Source: CAIOSQ01 sp964434345
Lineage (GTDB): Bacteria > Pseudomonadota > Alphaproteobacteria > CACIAM-22H2
Assembly (NCBI GenBank): GCA_964434345.1
Contig: CAYSUY010000087.1
Coordinates: 1-16,542, forward strand
Direction of reading: 5' to 3'
Length of the DNA stretch: 16,542 nucleotides
Made by a program: the position numbers and the translations under genes. Position 1 is the stretch's first letter, and each line of letters opens with the position of its first letter. This document shows, piece after piece, positions 1 to 6,697 of the stretch. A model generated the notes under the pieces. The model was not told the DNA's origin. It saw only the letters and a program-made list of their open reading frames with translations, and did not search any database.

Positions 1-855
1 CGCCGCCGCCACGGTGCAGGATGCGGCGGGCTCGCACCAGACATGCTCGTCGGCGATCAGCGCGTCCAGCTCGGCGACCGCCTCGCGGTCGGAGACGACC
101 TCGATCCCTTCGAGGAAGCGCCGCGCCGCGGCCATCGTACGCTCGGTCGCGAAGGGCGCGCCCAGGGTGCGGGCGATCGAGCTGGGGGCGATCGTCTCCG
201 GCTTCCCCGCCGCGAGCGCGCGCGTCATCGTTTCCGCGCCCTCGGTCTCGACGCCGTGTATGCGTGCGGCGGGGATGCGGCCCTTTACCGCCGCCGCGAC
301 CCCGGCCATGAATCCGCCGCCGCCGATGCTGACGACGACATCGGTGAGGTCCGGCACCGCGTCGGCGATCTCGAGGCCGAGCGTGCCATGACCCGCGATC
401 ACGTCGGGGTCGTCATAGGGGTGGACGAAGGTCATGCCGGCGCGGCCCAGCTCCTGCGCCCGCGCGAAGGCGAGCGCCGCGGTGTCGCAGAGTTCGACCT
501 CGGCGCCGGGCGCACGCGTGCGCGCGACGTTGTAGGCCGGCGTCACCCTGGGCATCGTCACGAGCGCACGCGTGCCTGTGGCGCGCGCGGCCTCCGCCGT
601 CGCGATCGCGTGGTTGCCGCCCGACACCGTGACGATGCCGCGCGCGCGGGCGGCCTCGTCCATGGTCGCGAGCTTGTTGAGGACGCCGCGCATCTTGAAC
701 GAGCCGCCAAGCTGCAGGCATTCGAGCTTCAGGAACACGTCGGCGTCGAGGCGCCGCGACAGGGGCTCGCTGCGCCACAGCGGCGTGGCGCGCACGCGGC
801 CCGCGATGCGGGCGCGGGCCGCCTCGATCCGGGCGACATCGACGTCGAACTCCAT
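1..855 (-). CDS. PLP-dependent threonine/serine dehydratase-type enzyme (3' end cut by window edge)
   Basis: This is a fold-type II PLP enzyme of the threonine ammonia-lyase / serine dehydratase family, expected to deaminate threonine or serine to a 2-keto acid and ammonia in the cytoplasm. The 285 visible residues contain the PLP-lysine motif GSFKMRG (Lys54), the SGGNHAIA substrate loop, and the glycine-rich phosphate-binding loop SIGGGGFMAG. The sequence runs off the edge within the EPAASCTVA stretch, where the PLP ring-nitrogen ligand usually lies. About 30-40 residues are probably missing, since such enzymes are usually about 320 residues. The ATG at 855 is preferred over the in-frame ATG at 861 because GGAGGG lies 7 bases ahead of 855 but only 1 base ahead of 861. 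It begins 2 bases after the folD stop and is the last visible gene of the operon. No regulatory ACT domain can be seen, but the C-terminus is absent. The choice between threonine and serine, or a racemase-type relative, cannot be settled here. Confidence 0.9.
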   Translation of the reverse strand, partial: MEFDVDVARIEAARARIAGRVRATPLWRSEPLSRRLDADVFLKLECLQLGGSFKMRGVLNKLATMDEAARARGIVTVSGGNHAIATAEAARATGTRALVTMPRVTPAYNVARTRAPGAEVELCDTAALAFARAQELGRAGMTFVHPYDDPDVIAGHGTLGLEIADAVPDLTDVVVSIGGGGFMAGVAAAVKGRIPAARIHGVETEGAETMTRALAAGKPETIAPSSIARTLGAPFATERTMAAARRFLEGIEVVSDREAVAELDALIADEHVWCEPAASCTVAAA

Positions 856-857
856 GG

Positions 858-1721
858 TCATTCCCTCCAGCCGCGGCGACGGCGCGCGGCGATCAACGTG
901 TTCTCGAGCAGGCAGGCGATGGTCATCGGGCCGACGCCGCCGGGAACCGGCGTGATCGCGCCGGCGACGGCCGCGGCCTCGGCAGTGGCGACGTCGCCGA
1001 CGAGGCGGGATCCGCCGCCGGCGCTCTCGACGCGATTGATGCCGACATCGATCACCGTGGCGCCCGGCTTGATCCAGTCGCCGCGCAGCATTTCGGGCCG
1101 TCCGACCGCGGCGATCACGATGTCGGCGCGCCGGCAGATCGCCGGCAGGTCGCGGCTGCGCGAATGCGCGACGGTGACCGTGCAGTCGGCCGCGAGAAGC
1201 AGATGCGCGACCGGCTTGCCGACGATGTTCGAACGTCCGACGACGACCGCTTCGGCGCCGGCGAGCGCGACGCCGGCTTCGCGCAGCAGGATCATGCAGC
1301 CGCGCGGCGTGCACGGGACGAGCGCCGCGCCTCCGGTGGCGAGCAGTCCCGCGTTGACGACGTGGAATCCGTCGACATCCTTCGCCGGATCGATGGCTGC
1401 GATGACGGCCTGGGCGTCGACATGCCGGGGCAGCGGCAACTGGACCAGGATGCCGTCGATCTCGGGATCCGCATTCAGCCGCGCGATCAGTCCGAGCAGA
1501 TCCGCCTGGCCGGTCTCGGCAGGCAGGCGATGCTCGATCGAGCGCATGCCGGCCTCGCGGGTCGCGATCGCCTTGTTGCGGACATAGACCGTGCTGGCCG
1601 GATCCTCGCCGACGAGCACCACGGCGAGGCCTGGCGGTGCGGGCAGCGCCGCGACCTCGCCCGCGAGGCGGCCACGCAGGGACGCCGCGATGGATTTCCC
1701 GTCGAGGATCCTGGCGCTCAT
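858..1721 (-). CDS. folD: Bifunctional methylenetetrahydrofolate dehydrogenase / methenyltetrahydrofolate cyclohydrolase FolD
   Basis: FolD interconverts 5,10-methylene-THF, 5,10-methenyl-THF and 10-formyl-THF in the cytoplasm, using NADP, and supplies one-carbon units for purines and formyl-methionine. The 287-residue product has the normal family length. Visible signatures are the catalytic YVRNK segment (Tyr46, Lys50), DGILVQLPLP (Gln94), KDVDGFH (Asp117), the NADP-site VVGRSNIVGKP at about 160-170, and the C-terminal TPVPGGVGPMT. All expected catalytic residues are present. Its ATG overlaps the stop of the DUF167 gene as ATGA (4 bases), so translation is probably coupled. The dehydratase gene follows 2 bases after its stop. 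The gene belongs to a yggT-yggU-folD-dehydratase operon read from right to left. Identification is secure. Confidence 0.98.
   Translation of the reverse strand: MSARILDGKSIAASLRGRLAGEVAALPAPPGLAVVLVGEDPASTVYVRNKAIATREAGMRSIEHRLPAETGQADLLGLIARLNADPEIDGILVQLPLPRHVDAQAVIAAIDPAKDVDGFHVVNAGLLATGGAALVPCTPRGCMILLREAGVALAGAEAVVVGRSNIVGKPVAHLLLAADCTVTVAHSRSRDLPAICRRADIVIAAVGRPEMLRGDWIKPGATVIDVGINRVESAGGGSRLVGDVATAEAAAVAGAITPVPGGVGPMTIACLLENTLIAARRRRGWRE
863..868 (-). promoter_or_regulatory. Ribosome binding site deciding the dehydratase start
   Basis: GGAGGG on the minus strand sits inside the last codons of folD. Its spacing is 7 bases to the ATG at 855 and only 1 base to the ATG at 861, which supports the downstream start. 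Confidence 0.6.
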
Positions 1722-2056
1722 GCGGATGTCCTTCGTGAGAGGGCAGGTGCCAGGCGTGTGGCAAGTGCAGCCGCGTCGCCGTCGATGCGCACGCGCTTGA
1801 CGCGCTGCGTGGCGCCGGCCTCCAGCGTCAGCGCGCGGCGCGGCAGGCCGAAGGCTTTCGCGAGCAGGCGCAGCAGAGCCTCGTTGGCGGCACCGTCCTC
1901 GGGCGGCGCCGAAACCCGCGCGCGCAGCAGCGCGCGTCCCGCGGCGTCCGTCTCGACGCCATCCAGGGCGTCGCGTCCGCCCCGCGGCGTCAACCGCACC
2001 GTCAGCAATGCACCATCGCCTGACGCGGCAGGTGAGAGCGGCGAGGCAGGCGTCAC
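1718..2056 (-). CDS. yggU: DUF167 / YggU family protein
   Basis: This small cytoplasmic protein of 112 residues belongs to the DUF167 (YggU) family, whose biochemical role is not established. The family signature is visible: a PRGGRD turn after the first strand, then APPEDGAANEALLRLLA with the conserved Pro-Pro, Gly and Ala-Asn, then a C-terminal AGATQRVKRVRI segment. I place the start at the GTG at 2056, which overlaps the yggT stop as GTGA. The frame is open further upstream to 2200, but that extension is an arginine-rich stretch lying wholly inside yggT and looks like a shadow. The 3' end overlaps folD as ATGA. The yggT-DUF167-folD order fits a coupled operon. DUF167 genes commonly sit beside yggT, which supports the call but does not give a function. 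Confidence 0.92.
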   Translation of the reverse strand: MTPASPLSPAASGDGALLTVRLTPRGGRDALDGVETDAAGRALLRARVSAPPEDGAANEALLRLLAKAFGLPRRALTLEAGATQRVKRVRIDGDAAALATRLAPALSRRTSA

Positions 2057-2343
2057 TGCAACGCCGGCACGAGGTCGTAGAGGACGAGGTCGCGGACGAA
2101 ATAGAGAACCAGGATGAGCACGATCGGCGAGATGTCGACGCCGCCGATGGCGGGCACGAACCGGCGCAGCGGTCGCAGGACCGGTTCGGTGACGCGCCAC
2201 AGGAACTCGCCCAGTCCGCGCACGACCGTGTTGTAGCCGTTGACGACGTTGAACGCGATCAGCCAGGAGAGAATCGCCTGCGCGATCAGGACCCAGATGT
2301 AGAGCGTGACGACGGTATCGATCAGTCGGGCTATGGCGACCAT
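2053..2343 (-). CDS. yggT: YggT family integral membrane protein
   Basis: This is a 96-residue inner-membrane protein of the YggT family. Relatives have been linked to osmotic or potassium tolerance and to cell-division or photosystem placement in other organisms, but the exact role here is unknown. Two hydrophobic segments are visible, at about 7-28 (the VVTLYIWVLIAQAILSWLIA stretch) and about 70-88 (SPIVLILVLYFVRDLV). Between them lies the conserved loop containing TEPVLRPLRRFVP and GGVDISP, which is the family hallmark. The ATG at 2343 gives the usual family length. An in-frame ATG at 2451 would add 36 basic residues unlike the family, so I reject it. No clear Shine-Dalgarno sequence precedes 2343. 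The gene heads the minus-strand operon and is divergent from the tRNA-Ala gene. An AT-richer patch at about 2425-2445 is the likeliest promoter area, although no convincing -35/-10 pair is seen. Confidence 0.93.
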   Translation of the reverse strand: MVAIARLIDTVVTLYIWVLIAQAILSWLIAFNVVNGYNTVVRGLGEFLWRVTEPVLRPLRRFVPAIGGVDISPIVLILVLYFVRDLVLYDLVPALQ

Positions 2344-2482
2344 GGGGCGCGTCTCGGCAGGGCGGGGGCTTCGGAAAACGATCGCGGCAGACCGTACACG
2401 ACCGCCCCGCATCGCGGCAACATATTGGTAAAGCGTCGTTTTTCGTGGCATGGCGCCGCCGCCGCGGCGCCGAGCGGAATAC

Positions 2483-2510
2483 TTGACAGGCCGCGCTCCA
2501 CGCCTATGAT
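2483..2510 (+). promoter_or_regulatory. Sigma-70 type promoter of tRNA-Ala
   Basis: A perfect -35 TTGACA (2483-2488) is followed after 16 bases by TATGAT (2505-2510), which matches the -10 consensus at five of six positions. Transcription would start near 2517, about 15 bases before the mature tRNA. The close match to consensus stands out in such GC-rich DNA and suits a strongly expressed stable RNA. Confidence 0.85.
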
Positions 2511-2531
2511 CCGCGCCTCTTCCGGACCGGT

Positions 2532-2607
2532 GGGGCTGTAGCTCAGCTGGGAGAGCGCCTCGTTCGCAATGAGGAGGTCGACGGTTCGATCCCGTTCAGC
2601 TCCACCA
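2532..2607 (+). tRNA. tRNA-Ala (anticodon CGC)
   Basis: This is a complete 76-base tRNA with an encoded CCA. The acceptor stem pairs GGGGCTG with CAGCTCC and contains the G3:U70 wobble pair, the identity element for alanyl-tRNA synthetase. The D arm is GCTC/GAGC. The anticodon stem is CCTCG/TGAGG with loop TTCGCAA, which places anticodon CGC at 2565-2567 to read GCG alanine codons. The T arm is GACGG/CCGTT around TTCGATC. The anticodon stem closes on a G-U pair (31:39). A dedicated CGC isoacceptor suits the heavy GCG use of this GC-rich genome. It has its own promoter (2483-2510). No obvious terminator hairpin or T-run follows in 2608-2673. No integrase or direct repeat of its 3' end suggests use as an attachment site here. 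Confidence 0.98.
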
Positions 2608-2673
2608 ACCCGCTTCTTGCGTCATGTGTGTGGTAGAGCCGGTTCCTCACTATGGGGGGCGCCGTGTGGGACC

Positions 2674-3477
2674 TCAGTCGCGGCGCGGATCTTCCGGCAT
2701 GCCCACCCGGCCGAGGCCGGGCAGACGTAACGCGAGGCCCAGCGGATCGAGGCCGAAGCTCAGCCCGGCGATGTTGACCTCGACGCCTTCTTCCGCCGCG
2801 AGGGTCAGGCCCAGCAGGCCCCAGAGTGAAACCTGCAGTCCGGTACCGCTCGGCGCAGCACCGGCGAATCGCGTGGCACCCAGATAGTCCTTGCCGATCG
2901 CCGTGGGCGGCAGGTCGAGCCGCAATTCGGGTACGGCACGCGCAATGGTCGCCGTGAAGGTGTTGGAATTCGGTCCTGGCCAGAGCGTGTAGTCGCGCCG
3001 ATGGGGATAGGCCTCCGCGGCGGCGACGATGCGCGGGATCGCACGCTCCGCCGCCTCGCCCTCCAGCTGGGCATAGAGTTCGGGCATGGCGCCGAACCAG
3101 CGCCGGTCGGGCTGGCCGCCGGAGATCGCGAGCGCGTCGCCGCCGCGCAGCGCGCGCCAGCCGATGATCTGGTAGCTGGTCCAGTCGGCGGCGTCGCGCG
3201 GCTTCACGGCGATCCAGGTATGGACCCCGAAGGCGCCGCGCCAGCCGACGGCGCGCGCGCCATAGACCTGGACCAGGGCCTGGCGCGCGACCGCCGGATC
3301 GGGCGCGAGGCCCACGGGCTCCCGGCTGGCGGTGCGCCAATCGGCGGCCGCGCCGCCCGCCCCGAGCAGCGCCGCCGCCGGTCCCGCGAGCAGCAGCGCG
3401 AGAAGCAGCAGAACGCGCCATGCGAGGCGTCGCGCACGGGTCCGTGGTCGTGTCGCCGATCCGGCAGTTCCGGGCAT
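2674..3477 (-). CDS. DUF3750 domain protein, membrane-anchored
   Basis: This is a 267-residue protein of unknown function with a DUF3750-type domain. A basic N-terminus (about 1-19) is followed by a strongly hydrophobic segment at about 20-45, so the protein is probably anchored in or exported across the inner membrane with its main domain in the periplasm. An uncleaved signal anchor seems likelier than cleavage, but this is uncertain. The domain shows VQVYGARAVGWRGAFGVHTW, then YQIIGWRAL, then a PDRRWFGAMPEL segment, then the most distinctive stretch, YPHRRDYTLWPGPNSNTFTA. Histidine, tyrosine and asparagine residues in those motifs look functional, but no chemistry can be assigned. The ATG at 3477 has AGAGGGG close upstream. 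The gene is divergent from glutamate dehydrogenase across 136 bases. A weak TATCCT element lies in that gap, without a good -35. No operon partner is visible. Confidence 0.85.
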   Translation of the reverse strand: MPGTAGSATRPRTRARRLAWRVLLLLALLLAGPAAALLGAGGAAADWRTASREPVGLAPDPAVARQALVQVYGARAVGWRGAFGVHTWIAVKPRDAADWTSYQIIGWRALRGGDALAISGGQPDRRWFGAMPELYAQLEGEAAERAIPRIVAAAEAYPHRRDYTLWPGPNSNTFTATIARAVPELRLDLPPTAIGKDYLGATRFAGAAPSGTGLQVSLWGLLGLTLAAEEGVEVNIAGLSFGLDPLGLALRLPGLGRVGMPEDPRRD

Positions 3478-3600
3478 CGCCCCTCTCTCGTCGCGCTTCG
3501 CCGTCGCGGGAAAGGATAGCGCGACGCGAGGTCGCGGCCAGCGCCGCCGATCCCCGGCGGGTGCGACGCTATGCTGACCGTGATCCGATCGACCCGCGCC

Positions 3601-3605
3601 GGAGG
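3601..3605 (+). promoter_or_regulatory. Ribosome binding site of the glutamate dehydrogenase gene
   Basis: GGAGG lies 8 bases before the GTG at 3614. There is no in-frame ATG nearby, so this site supports GTG as the true start. Confidence 0.65.
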
Positions 3606-3613
3606 ACCTCGCC

Positions 3614-4900
3614 GTGCCCGATCCCGACGCCCTGCCGTCCTATCTCGATCCGCACCATCTGGGGCCGTGGGGCGTCTATCTCCAACAGGTCGAGCGCGCG
3701 ACGCCCCATCTCGGCGGCCTGTCGCGCTGGGTCGAGACGCTCAAGCGACCGAAGCGGTCGCTGATCGTCGACGTCCCGATCGCGCTCGACGACGGCACGA
3801 TCGCGCATTTCGAAGGCTATCGCGTGCAGCACAACACCAGCCGCGGTCCGGGCAAGGGCGGCGTGCGCTTCCACCAGGACGTGACGCTGTCGGAGGTGAT
3901 GGCGCTCGCCGCCTGGATGTCGATCAAGAACGCCGCCGTGAACCTTCCCTTCGGAGGCGCCAAGGGCGGGGTGCGCGTCGATCCGCGCGACCTCTCCCGT
4001 GCCGAGCTGGAGCGGGTCACGCGACGCTACGCGAGCGAGATCGCAATCCTGATCGGACCGACCAAGGACATTCCAGCGCCGGACGTGAACACCGACGAGC
4101 AGGTGATGGCCTGGATGATGGATACCTATTCGATGCATGAGGGCGCGACGGTGACAGGCGTGGTCACCGGAAAGCCGGTCCCCGTCGGCGGATCGCTGGG
4201 GCGCCGCGATGCCACGGGCCGCGGCGTCTTCGTCATCGCGGCCGCGGCGGCCGCGCGCATCGGGCTCGCGTTGCCCGGCGCCGCGATCGCTGTCCAGGGG
4301 TTCGGCAATGTGGGCGGCGTCGCGGCGCGGCTTTTCGCGGCCGCCGGGTGCCGTATCGTCGCCGTCCAGGATCATGGCGGCACGATCCATCGCGAGGCCG
4401 GGATCGATGTCGCCGCGCTGACCGCCCATGTCGCGGCGACCGGCGGCGTGCGGGGATTTCCCGCCGCGGCGGCCATCGACGATCCGGCGCGGTTCTGGTC
4501 CGTGCCCTGCGACATCCTGGTGCCCGCCGCGCTGGAGCAGCAGATCGGCGCGGCGAATGCGGGCGCGATCCGCGCGCGGATGATCGTCGAGGGCGCCAAT
4601 GGTCCCACGACGCCCGAGGCCGACGACATCCTGCGCGAGCGCGATGTTCTGGTGGTGCCCGACGTCATCGCGAACGCGGGCGGTGTCACCGTCAGCTATT
4701 TCGAATGGGTCCAGGATTTTTCGAGCTTCTTCTGGACCGAGGACGAGATCAACGCGCGGCTGGCACGCGTCCTGGCCGACGCCTTCGACGCGATCTGGCG
4801 GATCGCCGACGAGAGGCGGATCGGGCTGCGGACCGCCGCGTTCGTCGTCGCCTGTTCGCGCATCCTGCAGGCGCGCGAGCTGCGCGGCCTCTATCCCTGA
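3614..4900 (+). CDS. gdhA: NAD(P)-dependent glutamate dehydrogenase (Glu/Leu/Phe/Val dehydrogenase family)
   Basis: The enzyme interconverts glutamate and 2-oxoglutarate plus ammonia in the cytoplasm, linking amino-acid catabolism to the citric-acid cycle. The 428-residue product has the usual length of the small hexameric class. The substrate domain carries GPGKGGVRFH (Lys81), Lys105 in SIKNAAVN, the catalytic lysine in LPFGGAKGGV (Lys117) and the catalytic Asp157 in PAPDVNTD. Lys81 is the residue that binds the glutamate side-chain carboxylate in family members. Leucine and phenylalanine dehydrogenases have a different residue there, so glutamate is favoured. The Rossmann domain has VQGFGNVGG (228-235) with Asp253 after the second strand. 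The C-terminal EGANGPTTPEAD and PDVIANAGGVTVSYFEW motifs are typical. The start is GTG with GGAGG 8 bases upstream. It runs convergently into the proline iminopeptidase gene and their ends overlap by 10 bases. Coenzyme choice (NAD or NADP) is not settled. Confidence 0.95.
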   Translation: MPDPDALPSYLDPHHLGPWGVYLQQVERATPHLGGLSRWVETLKRPKRSLIVDVPIALDDGTIAHFEGYRVQHNTSRGPGKGGVRFHQDVTLSEVMALAAWMSIKNAAVNLPFGGAKGGVRVDPRDLSRAELERVTRRYASEIAILIGPTKDIPAPDVNTDEQVMAWMMDTYSMHEGATVTGVVTGKPVPVGGSLGRRDATGRGVFVIAAAAAARIGLALPGAAIAVQGFGNVGGVAARLFAAAGCRIVAVQDHGGTIHREAGIDVAALTAHVAATGGVRGFPAAAAIDDPARFWSVPCDILVPAALEQQIGAANAGAIRARMIVEGANGPTTPEADDILRERDVLVVPDVIANAGGVTVSYFEWVQDFSSFFWTEDEINARLARVLADAFDAIWRIADERRIGLRTAAFVVACSRILQARELRGLYP

Positions 4901-5865
4901 GCCGCGCCGAGCTCCGCGAAGCGGTCGACGGCGTCGAGCAGGGCGTTGCGCATGCCGGGCTCGCCGGTGGAATGGCTGCCATCCTCGATGATGCGGAGGT
5001 CGGCCTCGGGCCAGGCGCGCGCCAGCGCGATCGCGCCGTCGATCGGTGCGATCATGTCGTAGCGCCCGTGCAGGATGACGCCGGGAACATGGCGGAACCG
5101 CGCGACCCCGCGGAGCAGTTCGCCCTCTGCGAGGAAGGCCTCGTTGCGCACGTAATGCTGCTCGATGCGGGCGACGGCGAGGGTCTGGGATCCCGGCGGC
5201 GCGACGTCGTCCGCGGCGGGACGCAGCGAGGACAGCTTCTGGTCGAAGCCGCGCCACGCCACCGCCGCGGGCATATGGATCGCGGGGTCCGGATCGGCGA
5301 GGCGACGGCCATAGGCGGCGACCACATCCGCGCGTTCGGCGGGATCGAGATGGCCGACGAAGGCCTCCCAGTATTCGGGGAAGATCCGCCGTACGCCGCG
5401 CATCCACCAGTCGATGTCGCGGCGCCGTGCCAGCCAGATGCCGCGCAGGATCAGCCCGGCGCAGGAACCGGGATGCGCGGCGGCATAGGCGAGGCCCAGC
5501 GTCGAGCCCCAGGAGCCGCCGAACACGACCCAGCGCGAAATCCCGAGATGCTGGCGCAGCGTCTCGATATCGGCGACGAGATGCTGCGTTGTGTTGGCGA
5601 CCAGCGATCCGGAGGGCGTCGAGCCGCCGGCGCCGCGCTGGTCGAACAGCACGATGCGCCAGCGCCGCGGATCGAAGAAGCGACGATGCTCTGGCTTGCA
5701 GCCGCTGCCGGGCCCGCCGTGCAGGAACAGGACCGGCTGGCCGGCGGGATTGCCCGAGACCTCGTAGCGCAGCCGGTGGCCGTCGCCCACATCGAGCATG
5801 CCGCTCGCATGCGGCTCGACGGGCGGGTGGAGCGGGCGCATGGGCGTCGCGGCGATGTCGGTCAT
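4891..5865 (-). CDS. pip: Proline iminopeptidase (prolyl aminopeptidase), alpha/beta hydrolase
   Basis: The enzyme removes N-terminal proline from peptides in the cytoplasm (peptidase family S33). The 324-residue product matches the bacterial Pip length. The N-terminal half has the oxyanion motif LFLHGGPGSG (His49-Gly50-Gly51-Pro52) and FDQRGAGGS. The nucleophile elbow is GGSWGS with Ser118. The C-terminal part supplies Asp270 in GRYDMIAP and His298 in DGSHST, completing the triad. The internal cap with WWMRGVRRIFPEYWEAF is typical of Pip. The ATG at 5865 has AAGGA about 9 bases upstream. A much longer reading of this frame, to 6768, is only a shadow of the racemase gene. Pip is the last gene of the aldehyde dehydrogenase-channel-racemase run, 47 bases after the racemase stop. 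Its last 10 bases overlap the end of gdhA on the opposite strand. Confidence 0.95.
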   Translation of the reverse strand: MTDIAATPMRPLHPPVEPHASGMLDVGDGHRLRYEVSGNPAGQPVLFLHGGPGSGCKPEHRRFFDPRRWRIVLFDQRGAGGSTPSGSLVANTTQHLVADIETLRQHLGISRWVVFGGSWGSTLGLAYAAAHPGSCAGLILRGIWLARRRDIDWWMRGVRRIFPEYWEAFVGHLDPAERADVVAAYGRRLADPDPAIHMPAAVAWRGFDQKLSSLRPAADDVAPPGSQTLAVARIEQHYVRNEAFLAEGELLRGVARFRHVPGVILHGRYDMIAPIDGAIALARAWPEADLRIIEDGSHSTGEPGMRNALLDAVDRFAELGAAQG

Positions 5866-5912
5866 GGCAGCGGTCCTTCGTGGGCGGGAGACGGGGGCGC
5901 GGGGGGATCGCG

Positions 5913-6692
5913 TCAGCGTTCGCGCCAGGGGCGCGGGGCGCTTGCGGGCGGGCCGAAATCGCGGGGCGCGATGCCGGCGTGGAACCAGGAGACGAAGCTG
6001 TGGATGTCGAAGACCGGCATCGACAGGCTCTGCGACAACGCCCGCGCATAGGGCGCCATGTTGGTGCATTCGAGAACGATGGCGCCGACCTCCGGATGCG
6101 CGGCGACGAGGGCCGCGCCGGCGTCCAGGATGTCGCGCTCGGCGGCGGCGACGTCCAGCCTGGGTTCGTCGCCGAGGATGGCGCGTGTGAATTCGCGGCC
6201 GCTCTCGGTCCCCATCATCGGCGTGTCGGTCGGCACGCCGGCCCTGGCGAGATGTTCGGCCGTGAGGCTCGTGGCGCTGACGGTGAGGATGCCGGTGCGG
6301 CGCCCCGGCGGCAGCAACCGGTCGACCATCGCCACCTGCATGAGGCTCGACATCGCGACCGGCACGCCCGCCGCTGCCGCGATCTCCTGCTGGAACAAGG
6401 ACAGGAAGCCGCAGGTCGAGGTGATGCCGTCCGCGCCGAGCCGCACGAGGTCGCGCGCCGCGTCGAGGAAGGGCGCGAGCAGGCCGGCCGCGCGCTCGCG
6501 CACGACGCGCTGCGGCGACGCGCCGGCGACGACCCTGTAGAGCACGGGAAAAGGCCAGCTGGCCGCATTGCCCATGTCGCCGGGGATGCGCGGAAAGCGG
6601 GATTCGAGCATCAGCACGCCGATGCGCGCGCCGTAGACCGACTTGCCTCCGTACGCGATGCGCGTCGTGTCCGTGTGCTCGTCGTCGCTCAT
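5913..6692 (-). CDS. Aspartate/glutamate racemase family protein
   Basis: This 259-residue cytoplasmic protein belongs to the Asp/Glu/hydantoin racemase superfamily. Such enzymes use two cysteines as paired acid and base on either face of the substrate alpha-carbon. Both are present: Cys94 in GITSTCGFLSLFQ and Cys209 in IVLECTNMAPY, each in the expected context at the end of a strand. The N-terminal VYGARIGVLMLESRFPRIPG and GNAASWPFPVLY identify a subgroup whose substrate is unknown. The pair of cysteines argues for racemase or isomerase chemistry and against an arylmalonate decarboxylase-like enzyme, which has one. The ATG at 6692 lies 5 bases after the channel-gene stop, so the genes are almost certainly co-transcribed. 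Pip follows after 47 bases. A role in amino-acid or amino-acid-derivative catabolism fits the neighbours but is inference. Confidence 0.88.
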   Translation of the reverse strand: MSDDEHTDTTRIAYGGKSVYGARIGVLMLESRFPRIPGDMGNAASWPFPVLYRVVAGASPQRVVRERAAGLLAPFLDAARDLVRLGADGITSTCGFLSLFQQEIAAAAGVPVAMSSLMQVAMVDRLLPPGRRTGILTVSATSLTAEHLARAGVPTDTPMMGTESGREFTRAILGDEPRLDVAAAERDILDAGAALVAAHPEVGAIVLECTNMAPYARALSQSLSMPVFDIHSFVSWFHAGIAPRDFGPPASAPRPWRER

Positions 6693-6697
6693 GGCCG

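Noticed and set aside
43..2117. Several long plus-strand open frames of 300-500 residues over the yggT-folD-dehydratase operon
   Set aside because: They are arginine- and alanine-rich antisense shadows caused by high GC content. The minus strand encodes recognised families with start signals throughout.
2532..2673. tRNA gene as an integration site for a mobile element
   Set aside because: No integrase, no repeat of the tRNA 3' end, and ordinary chromosomal genes follow directly.
2543..3421. Long minus-strand reading frame ending in VELNGIEPSTSSLR-type peptide
   Set aside because: Its end is the antisense translation of the tRNA-Ala gene, a known source of spurious proteins, and the rest is an out-of-frame shadow of the DUF3750 gene.
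3553..3575. Possible promoter for gdhA with TATGCT as -10
   Set aside because: The sequence 17 bases upstream bears no resemblance to a -35 element, so support is too weak.
4348..6051. 567-residue plus-strand frame across gdhA and pip
   Set aside because: It overlaps gdhA in another frame and pip on the opposite strand, both with complete catalytic motifs. It has no recognisable domain.
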